From: Candidatus Altimarinota bacterium
GTDB taxonomy: Bacteria > Patescibacteriota > Gracilibacteria > UBA4473
Assembly: GCA_021736215.1 (NCBI GenBank)
Contig: JAIPGI010000002.1
Coordinates: 62,001-126,000 of the forward strand
Length of the DNA stretch: 64,000 bases
Direction of reading: 5' to 3'
A program made the position numbers and the translations under genes. Below the pieces are notes generated by a model. It was not told the DNA's origin. It was given only the letters and a program-made list of their open reading frames with translations, and made no database searches. This document shows, in pieces, positions 48,608 to 57,951 of this stretch; the stretch's first letter is position 1; the number at the start of each line of letters is the position of its first letter.

Positions 48608-49723
48608 ATGATATTTCTTCACATTGGATTGATCATTCTCTGTTTTTATTTGCTCAACAAAGTGTGCGATGAGTATTTTATCAATGCACTCGATAGGATT
48701 TCCAAACGATTCAACATATCTCCTGAAGCGGCAGGGACGACTTTTATGGCGATGGCTTCCAGTTCACCAGAATTTTCAGTGTCGCTGATTGCTGTTTTTC
48801 GTTCGGGGGCACATGAAGCCATAGGTATGGGAACAATCGTCGGATCAGCCCTTTTTAATCTTCTTTTTGTTGTGGGAGCTTCGGCATGGGTAGCGCAACA
48901 AATACATCTGTCATGGCAGACAGTTTTGCGAGATACGGTTTTTTACTGTACGGTCATCGTGCTTCTAATTGTAGCGTTTTGGGATGGGCAGATTGTCCTT
49001 TTTGAAGCCATGACTTTTGTTCTTCTCTATGCGGTTTATGTTTTCCTAGCTATCTATTGGAGACGGATTGTCCCATCGGAGAATTTCTTTTATCACATTG
49101 AAGGAGAAGTGGCCTTGGGATGGAGAAAAATATCAGGGGCGCTCATGGGAGAGGTAGAACGCCCATGGCATCATCCCAAAAGTATTTTTTCTTTTTTAGA
49201 ACATGTGTTGGATAGAATATTTGGAATGCTTTTTATCAACCAAGAAAAGTATCTGTGGGGGTTTATTCTGTCTGTACTTTTTATTGTTTTTTTCAGTTGG
49301 CAAATCGTCGATTCGGCCATCGTACTTGCGGGAATACTAGGGATTCCAGAGGTTGTTATTGCCTTAACGGTACTAGGGATTGGCGCCTCAATACCAGATT
49401 TTTTAACATCGTTTATCGTTGCCAAAGAAGGACGAGGAAATATGGCCATTAATAACGCCATCGGTTCTAATATTTTTGATATTCTTTTTGGATTGGGAAT
49501 GCCTTGGTTGCTCGTTATCTTAATCAAACAGCAGAATGTATTTCTGGTTCGGGAAGGACTCTACCAATCCGTTCAGTGGTTATTTGCATTTATTTTGGTT
49601 TTTTTCGTCGTGAGTGCTGTGGGAAAATGGAAACTCGGACGATGGTCGGGAGCTTTTTTGGTCTTGTGTTATGTTGGATATCTCGCTTACGAAGTGTGCA
49701 AGGCAATAGGAGTGTTGTCCTAA
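48608..49723 (+). CDS. CaCA-family Na+/Ca2+ exchanger
   Basis: 371 residues, about ten to eleven membrane helices. The two alpha repeats are plain: GTTFMAMASSSPEFSVSLIA and LGIGASIPDFLTSFIVAKEG, with ...AIGSNIFDILFGLGMPW after the second. In this family these regions bind Na+ and Ca2+ in opposite-facing repeats. A long central loop (about residues 160-210) is cytoplasmic. It is divergent from the cyclic-diphosphoglycerate pair, and a TACAAT box precedes the ATG closely. Confidence 0.92.
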   Translation: MIFLHIGLIILCFYLLNKVCDEYFINALDRISKRFNISPEAAGTTFMAMASSSPEFSVSLIAVFRSGAHEAIGMGTIVGSALFNLLFVVGASAWVAQQIHLSWQTVLRDTVFYCTVIVLLIVAFWDGQIVLFEAMTFVLLYAVYVFLAIYWRRIVPSENFFYHIEGEVALGWRKISGALMGEVERPWHHPKSIFSFLEHVLDRIFGMLFINQEKYLWGFILSVLFIVFFSWQIVDSAIVLAGILGIPEVVIALTVLGIGASIPDFLTSFIVAKEGRGNMAINNAIGSNIFDILFGLGMPWLLVILIKQQNVFLVREGLYQSVQWLFAFILVFFVVSAVGKWKLGRWSGAFLVLCYVGYLAYEVCKAIGVLS

Positions 49724-49813
49724 AAGAATCAATGGAGGGGAAGTAAAAAACATTTTTCAGATTTCATTTGAAAATATTTTTTTTTGGCATACATTCCATC
49801 CAAAATTATTACG

Positions 49814-51451
49814 ATGGACACTTTCTTGAGATACTTTCGTTCGGATTTTAGACACGATATGTTGGCAGGAATTGTTGTAGGACTAGTGGCATTGCCTTTG
49901 GCAATTGCCTTTGCATTAGCCAGTGGAGCGACACCAGAACAAGGACTCTATACTGCCATCATCGGAGGAGGGATTATGGCAATTTTGGCAGGATCTCAGT
50001 ATCAGGTATCTGGACCCACGGGAGCATTCGTAGTGATTCTGCTTGGAGTGGTAAACAAATTTGGTATGGAAGGGCTCCTTTTGGCAGGGGGTATGGCTGG
50101 AATTATTTTAATACTTATGGGTATTTTTCGGTTTGGAGTAGCAATTCAATACATTCCTTACCCAGTTGTGGTAGGGTTTACCGCTGGAATAGGCTGTCTT
50201 CTTTTTACGGGACAGATAAAAAATGTCCTGGGATTGAGCTTTTCTCATTTATCGACTGATTTTTTTGATACGCTCAATCAAATTTTTTTAGGAATCCAAC
50301 AGGGGATAAATTTTTATTCGTTGGGAATTACCCTTTTTTCACTTCTCGTGTACGGGATATGGAAGAAATGCAATAAGAAAATTCCACCCTCTCCTATCGT
50401 TATCCTCCTCGCTACAGCCGCAAGTCTTATGCTTCCAATGGGATCAATCCCCACGGTTGGAGATATTCCTACGGGATTACCACATTTTCATTTTCTTCAC
50501 TTTTCGTGGGATCAAATAAAAATGATTCTCCCATCAGCGTTTACTATTGCGTTACTCGGAGCGATTGAATCGCTTATGTCCGCGGTAGTTGGTGATGGAA
50601 TGACGGGAACAAAGCACAATTCCAATAAAGAACTCATTGCGCAGGGTATAGGGAATCTGATACTTCCGTTTTTTGGGGGAATCCCCGCAACGGGAGCGAT
50701 TGCTCGTACAGCAACAAATATTCGGAATGGGGCGAGAACCCGTTGGGCAGGAGTTATCCATGCGATGACACTTTTGGCGATTGTGCTTCTTTTTGCTCGA
50801 TATGTTCGATACATCCCGATGGCGTCCCTCGGATTTATTCTTATGGTTGTGGCATACAACATGAGTGAAATCCCACATTTTGTAGACCTTTTTAAGGCTC
50901 CACGAAGAGATGTTCTCGTACTTCTCACAACATTCTTTCTTACAGTATTTGTGGATTTGGTGGTTGCTACGGGGGTGGGAATCGTCTTGGCGGCACTTCT
51001 TTTTATCCGTCGTGTGAGTGAAATCAATATTCACTCATTAGAAGACCATGTTGAGTCTGGAGACAAACAGAGCTTGCTTCTCCATCAGGAGCTTCAGGAT
51101 TTTCCAGAAATTGCACTCTACGACATTAATGGACCGCTCTTTTTTGGGGTGGCAAGTAGTTTGCAGGACAGAATTGAATCTAAAATTAATAAGGTATTAG
51201 TACTCAGACTGAAGCATGTTCACATAATCGATGCAACAGCGATGCACGCTTTGGAGGTCATTATCGACAAAATTCATAAACGGAAAGGCAAGGTTATTCT
51301 TTCATCTGTTTGTCCCAAAGTGTCCCATGCTCTTGAAAAAGTTGGACTTACAAAAAGTCCAAAAGGAGCAGATGCTATTGTCCATACGACACGAGAAGCA
51401 GTAGATTTGGCGAAGAAAATTTTTGGAGAAATAATAAAGAAGGGGAAATAA
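49814..51451 (+). CDS. SulP-family anion transporter with STAS domain
   Basis: 545 residues from the ATG at 49814; an in-frame TTG ten codons upstream is less likely. Transport domain with the SulP opening DMLAGIVVGLVALPLAIAFA, SGPTGAFVVILLG, and LPFFGGIPATGAIARTATNI with the conserved N..G.RT.WAG stretch. The C-terminal STAS domain (residues about 440-540) has IDATAMHALEVIIDKIHKR. Relatives carry sulfate, bicarbonate or other anions. Expressed rightward after the exchanger gene; the substrate is not evident. Confidence 0.93.
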   Translation: MDTFLRYFRSDFRHDMLAGIVVGLVALPLAIAFALASGATPEQGLYTAIIGGGIMAILAGSQYQVSGPTGAFVVILLGVVNKFGMEGLLLAGGMAGIILILMGIFRFGVAIQYIPYPVVVGFTAGIGCLLFTGQIKNVLGLSFSHLSTDFFDTLNQIFLGIQQGINFYSLGITLFSLLVYGIWKKCNKKIPPSPIVILLATAASLMLPMGSIPTVGDIPTGLPHFHFLHFSWDQIKMILPSAFTIALLGAIESLMSAVVGDGMTGTKHNSNKELIAQGIGNLILPFFGGIPATGAIARTATNIRNGARTRWAGVIHAMTLLAIVLLFARYVRYIPMASLGFILMVVAYNMSEIPHFVDLFKAPRRDVLVLLTTFFLTVFVDLVVATGVGIVLAALLFIRRVSEINIHSLEDHVESGDKQSLLLHQELQDFPEIALYDINGPLFFGVASSLQDRIESKINKVLVLRLKHVHIIDATAMHALEVIIDKIHKRKGKVILSSVCPKVSHALEKVGLTKSPKGADAIVHTTREAVDLAKKIFGEIIKKGK

Positions 51452-51599
51452 TCGTTATAAGACTCCTTGAGTTTGAGTTCTGAGCTCAAAATAAATTTCA
51501 AAATACAGGAACAAGTCCTGTGTTTTTAAATATGGCTGGCGACTCGAGAATCCACCCTTATTGGAAAAATGTTACAAATGTTACACAGGGAAATATCAA

Positions 51600-51623
51600 A
51601 TTGGAACACGTTATTTGTTCAAT
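51600..51623. repeat. ATTGAACA palindrome, copy 4 (upstream of cas12a)
   Basis: ATTGGAACA-CGTTATT-TGTTCAAT, 100 bases before the cas12a ATG. The rest of 51452-51722 is AT-rich; TACAAT at 51691-51696 may be the cas12a -10 box, with no clear -35. Confidence 0.7.
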
Positions 51624-51722
51624 AAACAATCAAAAACAATGGTCAAAAAACTTAATCTAAATTTAATGTTTTCAAAGGTATTTTTTTGTATACAATAAAA
51701 GACACCCCTTTTACTTTTTTTC

Positions 51723-54700
51723 ATGTCCGACAATATTTTTTCCAAATTCACAAATCTTTATAGTTTGTCGAAGACGTTGAGGTTTGAGTTGAAGCCGGTG
51801 GGGAAGACTTTGGAAAATATGAAAAAACAATTGGAGTATGACGAAGAACTTCAAACTTTTTTATATGACCAAGAAATTGAAAATGCTTATCAAACGCTGA
51901 AGCCCGTTTTGGATCAAATCCATGAAGAGTTTATTACTCGAAGTTTGGAATCAAAAGAGGCGAGAGAAATTGATTTTTCGGAATTTTTTGAAAAATATAA
52001 AACACAAGAAGACGATAAAGGCGAGAAAACTTTACGAAAAGCTATAGGGGAAACCTATGAGAGAGGGGAATTATTTTTTAAGAATGAATATTCGTCTTTA
52101 AAGTGGCAAAAGGGATCGAAGGAAGCAAAAGGCGCTGTGATCTTGGAATGCCAAGATGTTCTTGAAATACTCAGACAAGACTACACGAGAGATAAAAAGA
52201 TACAAGAAGCGCTTGATGTATTCAAAGGATTTTTTACTTACTTTGGCGGATTTAATCAAAACAGAGCAAATTATTATGAAACCGAAAAAGAAAAAGTGAC
52301 TGCTATTGCAACTCGAATCGTACATGAAAATTTGCCAAAATTTTGCGATAATGTTCTCCTATTTGAGGATCGATCAAGTGAATATTTATCAGCCTACAAA
52401 GTGCTTCAAGAAATGGGGAAAAGTTTGGTAAATAAGGAACAAGAAAAACTTGTTCCTGTTGATAAAAACTGGTTCGATATCCGTTTTTTTAATGCTTGTT
52501 TATCTCAAAAAGGCGTTGAGATTTACAATGACCTGATAGGAAACGCAAACTTTTTAATTAATCTTTACAACCAATCTCATAACAAGACTGAAAATTTTAG
52601 AAAGCTTCTGCCTTTTAAAACCCTGTATAAACAGATTGGTTGCGGAAAGAAAGAAGCATTATTTTTTGAGCTTACTCACAACACAAGGTTGGAAGCTGAA
52701 GAAGCAAGAAAAGAAGGAAAGAATGCTTTTTCGGTGGAAGAGGTTTTGAATTTAGCCGAAAAATCTGGAGAGAAGTATTTTCAGAGTGAAAATAACGATA
52801 GCATCATCAATACAGTGACAGAATTTCTGAAATATATTTCAGAAAAGAAAGATTATGACGGTGTGTACTGGTCAAAAGCCGCCATGAATACGATTTCCAA
52901 TAAATATTTTGCAAATTATCACACGCTCAAAGATCGACTCAAAGAAGCAAAGATTTTTCAAAAACCAAGCAAAGGAAGTGAGGAAGATACAAAAATTCCA
53001 GAGGCGATTGAGCTTTCAGGACTTTTTGCTGTACTCGATGCTACAGAAGATTGGAGAACAACATTTTTTAAGGAGAGTTTGGTAAAAGAATTAGCGACTA
53101 CTGAAGGAAATAAAGAGGAAAATGAAAAAAGATCAAAAAGAAGGAATATTATCGATCATGCCAAGACCCCATCGAAAGCACTGTTAGAAATGGTATTTGA
53201 TGACATCAGAGGAAATGCACAGAAATTTCTTGATTTGACAGACTCGATTTCGAAATTGAAGGATTATAAAAGTAAAGAAGGAAAGGAAACAATCAAACAG
53301 TGGATGGATTACGCATTGGCGGTGAATCAAATGTTGAAGTATTTTTTCGTAAGAGAAAACAAAATTAAAGGCACACCGCTCGATACAGAGATTTCAGAGG
53401 GACTCAAGAATATAGTTTTTGAAGCGAAACTAGAGAATGACACAGAGGTAAATTGGTTCAAATGGTACGATGCTCTACGAAATTATCTCACTAAAAAATC
53501 GAAAGATGATGCGAAGAAGAATAAATTGAAGTTAAATTTTGAAAATAGTACATTAGCAGGAGGTTGGGATGTCAATAAAGAAACGGCAAATGGGTGTGTT
53601 CTTTTAAGAAGTACAGAAGGGAAAATATTTCTATCAGTAATGCATAAAAAACATAATATCCTTTTTCAGAAAGAATGGATTGAGGGCAGAGGGAAAAACA
53701 AAGATGTGCGAAAAAATCCACTTTATGATATCTCGGATGGATGTGAAATTTTTGAAAAAATGGAATATAAACAGATTGCAACACCTACGGGAGTAGGTGG
53801 TTTTGTTAGAAAATGTTTTGGTACGGCACAACAACTCGGATGGGAATGTTACGAAGATTGTTTGAATAGTGATGGAAAGATTATCACAAAAAATGATGAA
53901 GTTAAAAACCTCGAAAGTCTCATTAATTGCTACAAGAATTTTTTTGAAAAATATGAGAAAGATGGCTTTAAATATAAAGATTTTAATTTTGTTTTCCGAG
54001 ACAGTAAAAAATATGAAAAACTCACTGATTTTTTTAGCGAGGTAGAAATTCAAGGATATAAGCTTAGTTTCTCAAAAATAAATAAAGATGTGTTAAATTC
54101 TCTTGTAGAAGAAGGGAAAATCTACCTTTTTGAAATAAAAAACCAAGATTCGAATAGTGGAAAAAAAGATGGGCACAAAAACAATTTACACACCATTTAC
54201 TGGCATGCTCTTTTCCAAGAAATTAAGAACCGCCCAAAGCTTAATGGAGAAGCAGAAATTTTTTATAGAAAAGCAATATCAGAGAAAGATATCAGAAAAA
54301 AAATTCATAAAGGAAAAGAAATTATAGAAAATTATCGTTTTTCAAAGGAAAAATTTGTTTTTCATGTTCCTATCACTCTTAATTTTTGTTTAGATAACAA
54401 AAAAACGAATGATCTTGTAAATTCACTTCTCCCTTCATTATCACATATTCATTTCTTCGGCATCGACCGAGGAGAAAAGCATCTCGCTTACTATTCACTT
54501 GTAAATCAAAAAGGCGAGATTGTAGATCAAGGAACTTTGAATATGCCTTTTCTAGGAAGTATAAAAAAAGAAAAGTATTTTTACGATAAGAAAGAAGATA
54601 AGTGGAAATCAAAAGAGGTAAAATGTTGCAATTATAATGATCTTTTGGATGCAATGAGTTCCAATCGTGATATGGCACGGAAGAACTGGCAAACCATCGG

Positions 54701-55886
54701 CACCATTAAAGAACTCAAAGAGGGATATATTTCTCAAGTAGTCAAAAAGATCTCAGACATTGCCACGAATGAAGATCATCCTGCCTTTATCGTACTGGAA
54801 GACCTAAATACGGGATTCAAGCGAGGACGACAAAAGATCGAAAAGTCAGTTTATCAAAAATTTGAATTGGCTCTTGCGAAGAAGCTGAATTTCCTCGTGA
54901 ACAAAACCGCACAAAATGGGGCAATTGGATCCGTAACAAAAGCAATTCAACTCACTCCTCCTGTGCAGAATTACCAAGACATTGAGAATCGAAAGCAGGT
55001 TGGAGTCATGCTCTACACGCGGGCAAATTACACTTCTCAAACAGATCCTGTGACGGGTTGGCGAAAGACTATTTATCTACAATCTGGACCAGAAGAAACC
55101 ACTTATACTAAAGATGGCAAAGTTAAGAACAAAAGTATAAGAGATCAAATTTTAGAAAAATTCACAGATATTCGTTTTGACGGAAAAGATTATGTTTTTG
55201 AATATAAGACTTATATTGCCGACAAAAATACTGGTGAAGTTTTTGTTGAAAAACAGTGGAAGATGTATTCAGGAATTAACGGGAAAAGTTTAGATCGATT
55301 TAGAGGTAAAAGGGGCGAAGACAAATATGAATGGAAAAACGAACCTCAAAACATTGTGTATATTTTGGAAAAAGTGTTGGCAAAGTTTAATAAAAATAAG
55401 TCTTTGCTGACGCAAATAAAAGAAGGCGTAGAGTTAACAAAGTATGATGAGTATACCGCTTGGGAATCGCTTCGTTTCGCTATTGAACTTATTCAACAAA
55501 TCAGAAATACAGGCAATGAAGGAGATGAACGAAATAATGATTTTATTCTTTCTCCTGTACGAGATGAACAAACAGGAAAACATTTTGACTCTCGGGAATA
55601 CTGGGATAGAGAGCAAAAAGGTGAAAAGGTGAATCTGCCAACATCAGGAGATGCCAATGGGGCTTACAATATCGCACGCAAGGGATTGTTGATGAATGAA
55701 CACATTCGTTCTTGGATTGAAGCGGAGAGACCTAAATACGATAAAAGTACAAATGATTTGAATCTCTTTATTTCTGAGTCAGAATGGGATTTATCTTTGG
55801 TAGATAAAAAAGCATGGAAACAACAACTTCAGAAATTCTCTTCACGAAAAGCATTGGAAGGAGTGAAAGAAAAGCGAAAAAAATAA
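51723..55886 (+). CDS. cas12a: Cas12a (Cpf1), type V-A CRISPR effector nuclease
   Basis: 1387 residues, slightly larger than common Cas12a proteins (about 1230-1350). N-terminus FSKFTNLYSLSKTLRFELKP. The processing region contains FVFHVPITLNF with His881. RuvC residues: Asp915 (FFGIDRGEKHLAYYSL), Glu1026 (FIVLEDLNTGFKRGR) and Asp1310 (TSGDANGAYNIARKG). A Nuc-domain DEQTGKHFDSREYWD lies between RuvC II and III. It should mature its own crRNAs and cut DNA beside a T-rich PAM. The PAM-contact loop (residues 683-699, KQIATPTGVGGFVRKCF) departs from the usual Lys-Met-Leu/Ile-Pro-Lys sequence. The adaptation genes and the array follow on the same strand. Confidence 0.98.
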   Translation: MSDNIFSKFTNLYSLSKTLRFELKPVGKTLENMKKQLEYDEELQTFLYDQEIENAYQTLKPVLDQIHEEFITRSLESKEAREIDFSEFFEKYKTQEDDKGEKTLRKAIGETYERGELFFKNEYSSLKWQKGSKEAKGAVILECQDVLEILRQDYTRDKKIQEALDVFKGFFTYFGGFNQNRANYYETEKEKVTAIATRIVHENLPKFCDNVLLFEDRSSEYLSAYKVLQEMGKSLVNKEQEKLVPVDKNWFDIRFFNACLSQKGVEIYNDLIGNANFLINLYNQSHNKTENFRKLLPFKTLYKQIGCGKKEALFFELTHNTRLEAEEARKEGKNAFSVEEVLNLAEKSGEKYFQSENNDSIINTVTEFLKYISEKKDYDGVYWSKAAMNTISNKYFANYHTLKDRLKEAKIFQKPSKGSEEDTKIPEAIELSGLFAVLDATEDWRTTFFKESLVKELATTEGNKEENEKRSKRRNIIDHAKTPSKALLEMVFDDIRGNAQKFLDLTDSISKLKDYKSKEGKETIKQWMDYALAVNQMLKYFFVRENKIKGTPLDTEISEGLKNIVFEAKLENDTEVNWFKWYDALRNYLTKKSKDDAKKNKLKLNFENSTLAGGWDVNKETANGCVLLRSTEGKIFLSVMHKKHNILFQKEWIEGRGKNKDVRKNPLYDISDGCEIFEKMEYKQIATPTGVGGFVRKCFGTAQQLGWECYEDCLNSDGKIITKNDEVKNLESLINCYKNFFEKYEKDGFKYKDFNFVFRDSKKYEKLTDFFSEVEIQGYKLSFSKINKDVLNSLVEEGKIYLFEIKNQDSNSGKKDGHKNNLHTIYWHALFQEIKNRPKLNGEAEIFYRKAISEKDIRKKIHKGKEIIENYRFSKEKFVFHVPITLNFCLDNKKTNDLVNSLLPSLSHIHFFGIDRGEKHLAYYSLVNQKGEIVDQGTLNMPFLGSIKKEKYFYDKKEDKWKSKEVKCCNYNDLLDAMSSNRDMARKNWQTIGTIKELKEGYISQVVKKISDIATNEDHPAFIVLEDLNTGFKRGRQKIEKSVYQKFELALAKKLNFLVNKTAQNGAIGSVTKAIQLTPPVQNYQDIENRKQVGVMLYTRANYTSQTDPVTGWRKTIYLQSGPEETTYTKDGKVKNKSIRDQILEKFTDIRFDGKDYVFEYKTYIADKNTGEVFVEKQWKMYSGINGKSLDRFRGKRGEDKYEWKNEPQNIVYILEKVLAKFNKNKSLLTQIKEGVELTKYDEYTAWESLRFAIELIQQIRNTGNEGDERNNDFILSPVRDEQTGKHFDSREYWDREQKGEKVNLPTSGDANGAYNIARKGLLMNEHIRSWIEAERPKYDKSTNDLNLFISESEWDLSLVDKKAWKQQLQKFSSRKALEGVKEKRKK

Positions 55887-55922
55887 TACGGAATAAACAT
55901 TAAATCCTGATTAAGTCCCTAG

Positions 55923-55951
55923 TTCTTAAAATGGAAGAAATCTGCTATAAT
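55923..55951 (+). promoter_or_regulatory. Promoter of the cas4-cas1-cas2 genes
   Basis: TATAAT at 55946-55951 preceded by TGC (extended -10), with a weak TTCTTA-like -35 17 bases upstream. It lies in the 82-base gap after cas12a, so the adaptation genes can be transcribed without the effector. The ATG follows 17 bases later. Confidence 0.6.
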
Positions 55952-55968
55952 GTGCAGATTTTTTCACA

Positions 55969-56520
55969 ATGGAATCATACATTTCCATATCAACCATCAA
56001 CGACTTCGTGTTCTGTCCACGATCAATTTACTTTCATCAGTTGTATCAGAAATACAATGAAAACATGTATCACGAAAGACCCCAAAAATCTGGGAAACTT
56101 GCTCATGAGACGATCGATAAACAAATATATTCCACAGAAAAGAAGTGGCTCCAAGGAATCGATGTTTACAGTCAGCAGTACGGAATTTGTGGGAAAATAG
56201 ACCTCTTCAATAGTGACACAGGGGCTCTGGTAGAGAGAAAAAACAAAATCAAACAAATCTACGACGGATATAGATACCAAGTGTATGCGCAAATGTTTTG
56301 TCTTCGAGAAATGGGATATGAAGTGAAAAGTATTTTTCTTCATTCACTTTCTGATAACAAACGCTATGAAATTCCGATTCCAACCCTTTCGGAAGAACAA
56401 GAATTTGCTGAAATAATTCAACAAATGAAAACCTATAAAATCACGGATCCCATCTCCCCAAATCCCAATAAGTGCGCACAGTGCATCTATAGGGAGTTGT
56501 GTGACGCTTATAAACCCTAA
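55969..56520 (+). CDS. cas4: Cas4 nuclease (CRISPR adaptation)
   Basis: 183 residues, RecB-type nuclease that trims prespacers and helps choose those with a correct PAM. Four iron-sulfur Cys: Cys16 (FVFCPRSIYFHQLY) and Cys169, Cys172, Cys178 (KCAQCIYRELCDA). Nuclease residues: the early His in KLAHETID, Asp in GICGKIDLF, and the E-x-K motif LVERKNKIKQ with the downstream YRYQVYAQMF helix. cas1 begins two bases after the stop. Confidence 0.95.
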   Translation: MESYISISTINDFVFCPRSIYFHQLYQKYNENMYHERPQKSGKLAHETIDKQIYSTEKKWLQGIDVYSQQYGICGKIDLFNSDTGALVERKNKIKQIYDGYRYQVYAQMFCLREMGYEVKSIFLHSLSDNKRYEIPIPTLSEEQEFAEIIQQMKTYKITDPISPNPNKCAQCIYRELCDAYKP

Positions 56521-56522
56521 AA

Positions 56523-57476
56523 ATGCTTTCTCTTCCTGATTTTATGGCAAAACAAATTCTTTTCTTGGAATCGCAGGATGCCAAGGAACTTTCATTTCAA
56601 AATGACAATTTAATCTTGAAAAACGAAGGGAAAAAAACGGATCAAATTCCATGTATCAAGGTATTTGCCATTTTTATAGTTGGAGAATTCACACTTACTA
56701 TGGTTCTTATTAGAAAATTATTGAGTTATGGAATTACGATTTTTCTCTTAAAAAAGAATTATCAAACCTATGCTGTTCTGGGAAATGAAACGGAAGGGAA
56801 TGTGCTTTTGAGGCGAAAACAGTACGAAGGGAAAAATTCGTTTGAAATAGCAAAAAAAATCGTTGATGCAAAACTTCAAAACCAAGCAGATATTTTCAGA
56901 AAAACTCGGTTGGAAGCACTGAAAGGAACTAATACCCAAGAACAAATTGGAAAGATCCGCTCCAATATACTCATGGCGAAGGATATTGCTTCTCTCATGG
57001 GGATTGAGGGGAGTGCGGCAAAAATGTTTTTCTCCTCTTATTTTTCTTCTATGAATTGGCATGGACGGAAACCGCGTACCAAATACGACATTCCCAATGT
57101 ACTACTGGATATTGGGTATACATTTCTTTTTCATTTTATTGATGCGCAATTGCGTTTGTATGGATTTGATACATATGTGGGGAATCTCCATCAGGAATTT
57201 TATCAACGGAAATCTCTTGTGTGCGATATGGTTGAACCCTGTCGTTGTATTGTCGATAAAGCCCTTTTGAAGGCATTTAATCTCAAGCAAATCAATGAAA
57301 AAGATTTCAGCATTCATCAAGGACAATATATCCTGAAGTACAAGACCGCCAGTAAATACTCTCGTATTTTCTTGGAAGCGATTATGAGTGAAAAAGAAGG
57401 TATTTTTAAATACATTCAAAGCTTTTATAGAGCCGTAATGAAAGATTCTCTTGAGTTTGAAACATTCCATTTATAA
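56523..57476 (+). CDS. cas1: Cas1 integrase
   Basis: 317 residues. The catalytic metal ligands are in place: Glu162 (LMGIEGSAAKMFF), His223 (GNLHQEFYQR), Asp235 and Glu238 (LVCDMVEPCR). The N-terminal beta domain and the helical C-terminal domain have normal proportions. With Cas2 it inserts new spacers at the leader end of the array. It starts two bases after cas4 and is followed by cas2 after 14 bases. Confidence 0.97.
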   Translation: MLSLPDFMAKQILFLESQDAKELSFQNDNLILKNEGKKTDQIPCIKVFAIFIVGEFTLTMVLIRKLLSYGITIFLLKKNYQTYAVLGNETEGNVLLRRKQYEGKNSFEIAKKIVDAKLQNQADIFRKTRLEALKGTNTQEQIGKIRSNILMAKDIASLMGIEGSAAKMFFSSYFSSMNWHGRKPRTKYDIPNVLLDIGYTFLFHFIDAQLRLYGFDTYVGNLHQEFYQRKSLVCDMVEPCRCIVDKALLKAFNLKQINEKDFSIHQGQYILKYKTASKYSRIFLEAIMSEKEGIFKYIQSFYRAVMKDSLEFETFHL

Positions 57477-57490
57477 GCTTCATTTTCCCA

Positions 57491-57769
57491 ATGCTTCTCG
57501 TTACTTACGATATCACGGATGACAAACTGAGAACAAAGTTCTCGAATTTTCTAAAAAAATTCGGGTATCGTCTCCAGTATTCTGTTTTTGAAATAAAAAA
57601 CAGTGAACGAATCCTCAATTTGGTCATGACTGAAATACAACGAAGATATATGAAACACTTCACTGGAGCAGATAGTGTCATGATCATTCCCATTTCCGAA
57701 TCGGACGAAAAAAAGATAATGAAATTTGGCTATGCAAAAAATACAGACGAAGATATACTCTTTTTGTAA
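57491..57769 (+). CDS. cas2: Cas2 (adaptation complex subunit)
   Basis: 92 residues with the ferredoxin-like opening MLLVTYDITDDKLRTKFSNF (conserved Asp7), the middle YRLQYSVFEIKNSERIL and the C-terminal strand DSVMIIPISE. It forms the bridge between Cas1 dimers. The last gene of the cas run; the array leader begins right after it. Confidence 0.96.
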   Translation: MLLVTYDITDDKLRTKFSNFLKKFGYRLQYSVFEIKNSERILNLVMTEIQRRYMKHFTGADSVMIIPISESDEKKIMKFGYAKNTDEDILFL

Positions 57770-57951
57770 CGAGTTCTTTGCGCTTTCGTGCAAAATCAAA
57801 AGTATAAGTTTGGGTGGTTATATTCAATGATAGCGCATTTCACTTGCAAACCTTGGTCTTTATTTTTTCAAGACCTTCTGGGAAAGCCAAAAAGTCGGAG
57901 TCATGTATTTTTCTCTTTGTATCTTTTTGGCTTCTCTCAGCCATTTCTAGG
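57770..57951 (+). promoter_or_regulatory. CRISPR leader region
   Basis: 182 bases between cas2 and the first repeat. Two hairpins: GGTCTT/AAGACC (about 57855-57876) and a perfect 11-base inverted repeat, AAGCCAAAAAG (57884-57894) and CTTTTTGGCTT (57923-57933). The array reads in the same direction as the cas genes: the degenerate repeat is at the far end, which marks this side as the leader. Confidence 0.7.
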
